64,000 nt of DNA from Rapana venosa (taxonomy: Eukaryota; Mollusca; Gastropoda; Neogastropoda; Muricidae), in assembly GCA_028751875.1 (NCBI GenBank), contig CM054140.1, forward strand, positions 29,640,408-29,704,407, read 5' to 3'. This document shows positions 56,521 through 64,000 of the stretch, in pieces; position 1 is the first letter of the stretch; every line of letters starts with the position of its first letter. Position numbers and translations under genes: made by a program. The notes under the pieces are model-generated. The model did no database searches, was not told the origin of the DNA, and saw nothing but the letters and a program-made list of their open reading frames with translations.

Positions 56521-56612
56521 AGCAGTGCTCAGAGAGGATTTAAGGAGGATTCAGCTTGTGGAGGCTATTCTACTCCAGCTCTGTGAATGGCTTGTGGGAG
56601 AGCGTTTCTTGT

Positions 56613-56812
56613 CAGCAAAGCTCTCTCCCTCAGCAAAGCTCTCTCCCTCAACAAAGCTCTCTCCCTCAGCAAAGCTCTCTCCCTCAGCAAAGCTCTCTCC
56701 CTCAGCAAAGCTCTCTCCTTCAGCAAAGCTCTCTCCCTCAACAAAGCTCTCTCCCTCAGCAAAGCTCTCTCCCTCAGCAAAGCTCTCTCCCTCTCCCTCA
56801 GCAAAGCTCTCT
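56613..56812. repeat. 18-bp minisatellite, about 11 copies, open in every frame
   Basis: The unit is CAGCAAAGCTCTCTCCCT (18 bp) with minor substitutions. Because 18 is a multiple of three and the unit has no stop in the frames concerned, several plus and minus frames stay open through the whole array. Translated repeats (AKLSPS, for example) should not be taken as a protein without transcript data. Confidence 0.9.
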
Positions 56813-57097
56813 GTTACCTCTACTGTGTGTCAGTGCAATGTCATCTGGTGCACTGTTGTGAGGAGGTACCAAAGGAGTCCTTCAGTGAAAATGTTCGAAG
56901 ATTCGGAATGGATTACTTCTGCTACACGTGCATTCATCAGCATGGATAATTGTGCTGAAAAGGAAATACCTGGGACGTGGATATTCATGCGTATGTGTCT
57001 GTGTGTGTGTGTGTGCTGAACGAAGAACTGGAGTACATATATATACACTACTGTGCCTGTGATTTTGGAGTACTTGTGGATTACTGGCTGAGATGAG

Positions 57098-57138
57098 ATG
57101 ATGACTGCGGAGAGGAGGATCTCAAGCTCAGCAGACAG
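57098..57138 (+). CDS. Candidate first coding exon ending in a strong donor
   Basis: ATGATG at 57098 opens 13 codons plus two bases before GACAG|GTAAGA (exon end 57138). The upstream sequence, including the 18-bp minisatellite, could be 5' untranslated. No downstream exon was identified. A second donor-like site (AAACAG|GTAAGT) lies at about 57782. Confidence 0.22.
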
Positions 57139-57374
57139 GTAAGACATGATGTTGTTGAACAGTGTCTGATAATGTGTGTCTTGGGAAGTTTGCATGTTAT
57201 ATAGAAGATCTCTCTCTCTCTCTCGTGTGTGTGTGTGTGTGTGTGTTGTGTGTGTGTTCATCAGTTCAACATCCTTCCACTGAAAAGTGATATCAGATGC
57301 TTAAGTGTAAATGGGTGTATACAATATACATGTGAGTGTGTGCATGTACCTGTGTGTGTGTGTACATGTGTGTG

Positions 57375-57503
57375 TGTTGTTTTGCTTTTCAGTAAAGCTT
57401 CCTTCGACTAAATACTGGTGTGTGTGTTGTTCTTCAGTTTAACTTCTTTTCTCTAAATACTGGTGTGTGTGTGTGTTGTTCTTCAGTTTAACTTCTTTTC
57501 TCT

Positions 57504-57534
<31 letters not shown>

Positions 57535-57612
57535 TGTTCTTCAGTTTAACTTCTTTTCTCTAAATACTGGTGTGTGTGTTGTTCTTCAGTTTAACTTCTT
57601 TTCTCTAAATAC

Positions 57613-57649
<37 letters not shown>

Positions 57650-57760
57650 GTTCTTCAGTTTAACTTCTTTTCTCTAAATACTTGGTGTGTGTGTGTGTGT
57701 TGTTCTTCAGTTACTCTTTCTCTAATACTGGTGTGTGTTGTTCTTCATTCTTCTGACACT
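57375..57760. repeat. Compound tandem repeat, about 50-65-bp unit, 7 copies
   Basis: Each unit is a (TG)n tract of variable length followed by TTGTTCTTCAGTTTAACTTC TTTTCTCTAAATACTG. The last copies are shortened. Every unit contains a splice-acceptor-like TTCTTCAG. Confidence 0.9.
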
Positions 57761-57764
57761 AAAA

Positions 57765-57934
57765 TAATACTGATATCAAACAGGTAAGTATGTGTGTGTG
57801 TGCGTGGGTGCATGCGTGCGCGTTTTTTGTGTTTGTGTGTGTGCCCTGATTTAACAGGCTGTCCCTCTTTTTCTCTGTCTCTGTCTGCCTACTTGACAGT
57901 CTCTCTCTCTCCCCTCTCTCTCTCTCTCTCTCTC

Positions 57935-57968
<34 letters not shown>

Positions 57969-60167
57969 AAATATGTTGATATGTTTTGTAATCTTATTAC
58001 TGTGCAATGTAAAAAAAAAAAAAACTGAATAAAAAAGTTTTTTTTTTAAAAAAGCACTAAGGAGAACTGAGGGAGAAAACAGTTTAGCTTTTAGTGTGAT
58101 ATTTGACTACAAGGGAACAAATCAAGAACATGTTTCAAAATCTACAACCAGTCAATAATAGACAAATAGAACAAAACTCCGCAATTAACTAATAGGTACT
58201 AGTATAACCTGCAAGAAAGTTTGGACTTTGAATACATTTATGAACAACCCAGAGCTATGTGTGCAAAGTGGGGGGAAAAATTTGGGTAATTGGAGAGGAA
58301 TACACAGAACAGGTCATAAAGGATTGTCTTTAAAACAGAATGATCATTCACAGGAAGATACTGACTGGGTTGTGTAGGGGGCTTTCAGAAATTCTTTTGA
58401 GAAGTGCATCATTATGTAGGATGCTTTTAAGCCTTACAGATGATTCTAAAAAGTAAAAGTTCTTTCAGTGTAATAGAAATAATTTCTTTAATTCTAGGAC
58501 TAGTACCCAGATGTCTAATACTAATTTTGCTTTCCACAAATATTCCTATGTTCTTGCAATATTTTGTGTGAAGACCATTTTCAAAAATGAAATCTGTAGC
58601 CCAAACTTGAGATTTGTCTGTCGTGTATGATATATACTCTTTAAAAGTTCATAACCCTCTCGCAAGTATTATGGGGTATAACTAAAAGTGATCCTTCCAA
58701 CATTGGCACAGGTCTATCAACCTCTTCATTACTGCTACATTAGCAATAATCCCACAATGAGAAGTCACCCAACAGCAAGTAACTCCAGTGCCTTTCAGGG
58801 ACAATAGATGAACATCGTGATTGCCTCTCAATTATCTTGTTTCATCACCTCAAAAGTCAATGATACATGTTCTCAATGTTTCCTACTCAAAGTCCTTGAA
58901 ATTGAACAGCACATTTTTATCCCGAGTAGTATACCATTTTTTTCTGTTGAATCCAAAAATATGTAAATAGTTTACTTCAATAATGTAAACCAACCTTTCT
59001 TTTTGTATTCGGTCCATAATGCCTCGCTTAGGTGTGGAAATGCCGGTCGTGAAGTAAGGGAGAGTACACGGAAAAATTTTGCAAATTTTTTTCTATGGAG
59101 TTGCTTCCCTTAGACCGTACGTGGCACAACTTGACTGGATCATTTTTCTTCTGTTGGAAGGTCTCGAATTTTCTTCATATTGTTCCTTCGCATTCAACTA
59201 TCTCTTTAATGTTCAAAGAACTTATTTTGGTGATTTTTTAGATTTTATTTATGCCACTTTAAGTTTAAGTCACGGCAGATTTCTCTGAGTGAAATTCAAG
59301 CTGCTCTCTCCCTGGCGGTACGTTTGATGTGAAGAGATGTATAGATGTTGTACAGGTTTTTTGTGGGTTTTTTTTTAAGGGAAAAAATGAAAGAAAGAAA
59401 AATATTATGAAGTAATCTTTAGTGTTAAGATAATGGGTTATATTCCGAGTTAGTAAGCTGTGGAAATTTCAAGGAAGGGAGATAAAGCGTGAGAGTGGAA
59501 GTCAAGCGAGGTTGTCCAAAGAGAAGAGTTACTTCCCTTAGACTATGCGTGGTTTAGGCAAAGTTCTGGACTAATCGGATGGAATTCTGTTATGATGTGC
59601 TTCTTCGTATTTCATTTATGGATCATTTTGAATTTTGTGTGTTTGGTATGGTTGTTGTTGCAAAGAAATGAAAAGTAATAAAATAATTTTCATAATTTAT
59701 TCAACGCTCAAATGAGAAGTTTAAAAGTCTATGTAATATGTTACGATGTTAAGTGACCATTTTCCAATTTCTATTATGAAGGACATTGTCTGCTTTACGT
59801 AATGCAGCCTTTCTGCTTTCAGAAAGGAAGAGACTTGTAGTCTGAAGAATATTCACGCTCTTCCCCACACCCTCCCTACACGCACGCACACATAAATTAT
59901 GTGTATACATCTGCCCAGTTTCCAAAACAGCAGCTGCCTCCTCTGCTGTTTTGGAGGTCATCGTCGAAAACGAAGGACTAACATACATACATGTATGCAT
60001 ACTCACATACACGCTCACGATATTGAGTGATGGTCTGGGTGCTTGGTCTTTCAAAAGATATGAGTCACTGATCCTGTTGGTCACTGTGAGCCTGCAAAAA
60101 AGACAGGCAGAGTGAATTTGTCATGGTAGTTTGATTAACAGAGATCTCTACTTCTCAGAGACTGTGT

Positions 60168-60223
<56 letters not shown>

Positions 60224-61155
60224 CGAGCGAAAGTTTGGCGTCAGCACTGATTGCTTTCTCCGTTCTCTCAATATTACACCCTCAATATCTTATTTATTAT
60301 TATTATTATTATTATATAGATCGTTTTTGGTGAGCATATCATCATATGTATATATATATATTAACGATCTGAAAAAATGTACCGACTTCACCTGCTTTCC
60401 CGTTTATTTATCATCTGCTTTGTTTCATGCTTTTCCCGCATAAGTCATCCACAAACATCGTATTCAATCTGTTGTAAAGTTACACGATAGAACCCTGCAA
60501 TTTTTCAGACAATCTTAAATACCTAGTTGTTTCTCAAAATACATACTATATGCCTGTCGAATGTAAATGTTACAGCCAGTCGCCATGAAAAAAGAAAAGA
60601 CTGGTCTTCTCAGAAGAAGTATGACATGTAAGGCCCTATCTGTTGTCGTCCTGTGTACGACTTCTATTCAGTGGTCTGTGTGTGTGCTTTAGAAAAACAA
60701 CAACAACCCAACAAATCGGTGAAAGAAAAAAGTTAATGAGACAATCCATAAACATTCTGGTTAGAGAGCGTATAAAATCACCTTTTCTTTTTTCCTTTGC
60801 GTACTGTACCTGTCTTGCCCATCTTGCTGGCCAGTTACCGGTCTTGCTCAGTCTTGCTCGGCCAGGCCAGTTACCCAAGAGAGAGAGAGAGAGAGAGACA
60901 CGCTAGGCCTATCCTTCCGGTTGGTTAGATAGACAACTCAAGTCTCTGTGACAAAGGCAGCTGTACACTGCAGGTCCTCCCAGTCTCCACAGAGCTTCTT
61001 GGCCACTGGGGGGGGCGGGGGGAGGTGTTATTTATTTATATCCAGATCCTCTTTTGGACTGATTCATATCTATAATGTATACTATAAGTATGTTCTTTCG
61101 AGCCAGAAGGCCCATAGAGCCGGAGCTTATCCCGGTTTCTGTAGCGTAAGCGAAC
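57765..61155. other. Non-coding with CT, AG and ATT repeats
   Basis: A (CT)n block (57898-57968), an (AG)n tract (60170-60221), an ATT run (60292-60315) and an AG tract (60878-60898). 'GAGAAGAGTTACTTCCCTTAGAC' and 'GGAGTTGCTTCCCTTAGACC' (59520 and 59095) are related short segments followed by similar text, suggesting an old duplication of about 200 bp. No gene is supported. Confidence 0.5.
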
Positions 61156-61164
61156 TGATGGTTT

Positions 61165-61372
61165 TTTCACCACCCCTGTGACAGGAGGCTAGTCTGTCGC
61201 CAGATACTTCCCCAGCAGAGCTGGTACCCACTTGTACACCTGGGTGGAGTGAGGAAAATAGGAGTAAAGTGTCTTTCCCAAGGACACAACACCGAGCCGA
61301 ACGGGGATCGAACCCGCGACCTCTGGATCACGAGTTGACCCCCTAAACCACTCGACCACGGGCCTCCCTATA
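61165..61372 (-). repeat. tRNA-derived SINE with well-kept tRNA head
   Basis: On the minus strand a tRNA-like head of about 70 bases has A box GTGGTCGAGTGGTTTAGGGG and B box GGTTCGATCCC. It is followed by 'GTGTCCTTGGGAAAGACACTTTAC' and 'CACCCAGGTGTACAAGTGGGTACC'. The last block is shared with the 5S-type SINE at 17936. It is a SINE, not a tRNA gene: the acceptor stem does not close and the conserved body follows directly. Confidence 0.78.
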
Positions 61373-61375
61373 ATG

Positions 61376-63235
61376 TATAAAACCTGGTTTAAAATAGACA
61401 TTTTAGTCATCATACTTGCTGAATACAGAACAAGCACAATCGTGGGTCATTTTAGGGCTTAATAACCAACGAGAAAACCAGCAATGATGAAAACATAGGG
61501 AGGGAGTGAGACTCAGCAGATTTGGAAAACATGGCGAATTCTAACAGTTAGACTTGGAGCAGAATTTGAAAACTGTGACTCATGAATCAAGCACACGCAC
61601 ACACACGTACCCATGACATGTAAGGACGGAATTACAGCATTATGTGTAGGGCACAGGTGCTAGAGAGAGTTACAGACAGTATTGACAGTCCTCCCCTCCC
61701 TGTCCCTTCTTCTTTAGGGGGAAGCTTTGAAAGCGGCCTTTTACCTTCCAGTTGAAAGGGGCCAATGTATTTCAGACTTCTTGGAGGATGAACTTTCGAA
61801 ATCCAGAAGACAAAGACCTCGCTCAGACTTGGTCTACTTAGAGCAGATCAAAACCTTTGACACCATAACCCAGATGGTCGTTTTAACCTGCAGAGATGAG
61901 AGGTAATCCACAGAACAAACTGAAGTCCCTAGGACAAAGGTGCCAGTCTGCAAAGTTCAAACCCTAGTCCAGCTAATTCCGACTTGAAGAAAAGTCCTGG
62001 CAAATCACGTGTGTGTGTTTGAGAAAGGGATTGTATCAAGTGCTGTCTGTAAGTACAGTGCAGAGGCAGAGGCTGGCTATCTTTAAAAGTGAAAAGGGGC
62101 AGGGCAGAATACCTGAGGAAATCCTTGATAAGAAGATAAAACTATTCCTCTAACACAAACTTGACTGTTTCTGGGGGTTAGTTTGCAGAAAAGATTCACT
62201 CTGAGTGAACTTTGATAGTCTCCTCACAAAGTTTGGAAAGCTGTAATAGTTATTAACATTTCAGGCGGGAGATTCTCTTCTACCCCCCCCCCCCCCCCCC
62301 CCCCCCCCCCTTATTTTGACGTTCTTCACAGTCTGTCTTAGTGGTCGGCCTGTGCATTTTGAATACATTGAGGCCCTTATGCTTGCACAAACATGTTGAA
62401 TGCATTCATACTTCATGTGTGTGCATGTGTCAAGACTGGACGCCATCCGGAGACATTGACCTTTATTCAAGAAGCATATTTTCCCAGAAATAGGACTTTC
62501 ATTCTAACACACACATGCACATGCACGCAGAGAGAGAGAGAGAGAGAGAGAGAGCTTTCAGTCTGAGGGTGTGTGTGTGAGGGGGGGGAGGTGGTACACA
62601 CGCGTACGTGAATAGACTTCCCGGGTTCTACTAAGCTGTTGATCGAAAAACTCGGACTAGAGACCATAAATCTGTTTCCACTTCTTTGTGTGTGTGTGTG
62701 TGGTGTGTGTGTGTGTGTGTGTGTGTGTAGTCTGTGTGTTTATGCACGTCCATGCCTGTGTTTATGCGCATATAGTATGCACTTATTATCTCGGGAGGGG
62801 AAGAGAGAGAGAGAGAGCTTAAGATGTTAGCCTGACAGTTAGGTGCACGCATCACACACACACACACACACACACACAAAACACAACAAACACACACACA
62901 CACACAATTTTGCGATACTAGGATTCACAGCATTGAAACTACTATGATTTATCGCCAGTGATGATCTTGTTGACTGCCCTAGTATCAGTCAGTCAGAATG
63001 TGCGGTAACTGGAAAAGGAAAAAAGCAAAGAAAAAAAGCTGAAGACGATTAAAAAATATAAAAAAAGAGAGCGTAGAACTGTGTGTAAAGACACGGACAG
63101 ATTTTCCAAGAAGAGATGGGAGTGGCTTTCCTTGGTAAAGAGGCCTCAGAAACAATGCGGAAGCCATATATAGATAGTGTGTGTGTGTGTGTGTGTCCCT
63201 GATCAGTGTGCGTGTTGTGTGTGTGTTTGTGTGTG

Positions 63236-63274
<39 letters not shown>

Positions 63275-64000
63275 TTTAGTCAGCAGAACTTTTCCTTTTT
63301 GCTCTCTGCCATGAAACTTTATTTTGAATATATATACATTTTTTTTTTTAAATCCATAATTTACCATAATTATCTCTTGTCCGAATAGTGATTTGTAGAC
63401 AGGTCTCGTCAATTCCACTGGCTGGCCTCAATTTCTTTCTGCTCTTTGTGTACGTGTCTGTATGGTCGCTTGAGCGGGTGGGTATGTTGATGCATAATTA
63501 ATTATGTGTATGCAGACTAGGCTCTTGTTCTCTTGCAAGGAAACCTATTCTTAAGAAAATCACTTGAATAATTCATACTATGATTAACCCATTTGTGCCT
63601 GCAGAATAGCAAACTGATCATGGGTGCTTTAATCTTTTCTCACGCCCATTCGGCATCTCTCCTCTCTCTCTCTCTTCTCTTCTTTTCTTTTCTTCTTCTT
63701 CTGTGTGTGTGTGTGTGTGTGTGTGGCGTTGGTGTGTAAAAACTAAGAGGGAGAGAGGACTGGGGTTGAGGGGCGAGGATTAAATGCATAGAATACATGT
63801 ATGTACCCAAGTGAGTAAAGGAATGATTGTTTTGAACATCTGGTTCGTTTGCATCATGAATATTGATGAATCATCTTTAAGAACATTTAAGTCAGTAGAA
63901 CACAATCAACATGAAAGGATAGTAGCGTACATCATTTAAATCACATGAATTACAGATGTAAAAAAAAATGTATGCACGAGAGAGCCAATACAGAATAAAA
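61376..64000. other. Non-coding right end of window
   Basis: A 28-base C-run (62283-62310), AG tracts (62529-62554, 63235-63273), TG/CA tracts (62685-62730, 62852-62877, 63175-63196, 63702-63724) and a CT-rich block (63655-63700). Open frames here run through simple repeats. No gene or transposon was recognised. Confidence 0.6.

Noticed and set aside
59749..60084. 111-codon minus-strand frame
   Set aside because: No splice context, no recognisable motif and SINE-like text at its right end.
61298..61371. Possible tRNA gene
   Set aside because: A and B boxes are good, but the acceptor stem does not pair and a conserved SINE body follows, so it is a SINE head.

Overview
The window looks like gene-poor, AT-rich animal DNA, most likely from a mollusc and probably a marine gastropod. 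The evidence is spliced coding exons with GT-AG junctions, dense dinucleotide microsatellites, tRNA-derived SINEs with long conserved tails, RTE/Ingi- and CR1-like LINEs, piggyBac elements with TTAA duplications and a compact Ty3/Gypsy element. Nothing prokaryotic is present (no operons, no CRISPR array). The taxonomic call is inferred from repeat style and cannot be proved here.

Host genes. The best-supported gene is on the minus strand (7210 down to 3222). A giant acidic exon is joined in phase to two small exons, and the last one ends in a motif of the RAD51-interacting type (G-L-S-R-x-x-K-V-K-x-L-H-x-N), so I call it RAD51AP2-like. A weaker three-exon plus-strand model (32927-33013, 39227-39439, 39919-39951) would encode about 110 residues of unknown function. 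Further candidates are a terminal exon at 27700, a CpG-rich promoter and first exon on the minus strand around 28855-29150, and a first exon ending at 57138. A cluster of heat-shock-element pentamers, including two perfect five-unit arrays, lies at 31994-32138, about 0.8-0.9 kb upstream of the small plus-strand gene.

Mobile DNA. 10608-15119 is a complete Ty3/Gypsy element with 183-bp LTRs that differ at one base and a 5-bp target duplication, but its reading frame is broken. 19399-21745 (minus) is a 5'-truncated RTE/Ingi-like LINE inside a tandem repeat, with a 10-bp target duplication. 24660-25260 (minus) is a decayed tyrosine recombinase that still shows R, HxxR and Y, next to a foldback repeat. 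29253-31364 is a piggyBac element with 13-bp inverted repeats and TTAA duplications whose catalytic core is deleted. 34994-35658 is probably a second, short piggyBac derivative. 38086-39127 is a second LINE of the 19-21 kb family, inside the putative intron. 40340-41796 has hAT-like termini. 43190-44090 (minus) is the 5' half of a LINE. 45285-47390 is a CR1-like LINE split by a SINE that itself contains minisatellites.

SINEs occur throughout. The most notable is 17936-18232, with a tRNA-like A box fused to a 5S rRNA-like promoter and a perfect 13-bp target duplication; a second copy is at 52690-52962. The rest is microsatellites, minisatellites (31-bp, about 40-bp, 25-bp, 18-bp and about 56-bp units), homopolymer tracts and unassigned AT-rich sequence. 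The right end (57.8-64 kb) holds almost only simple repeats and one tRNA-derived SINE.
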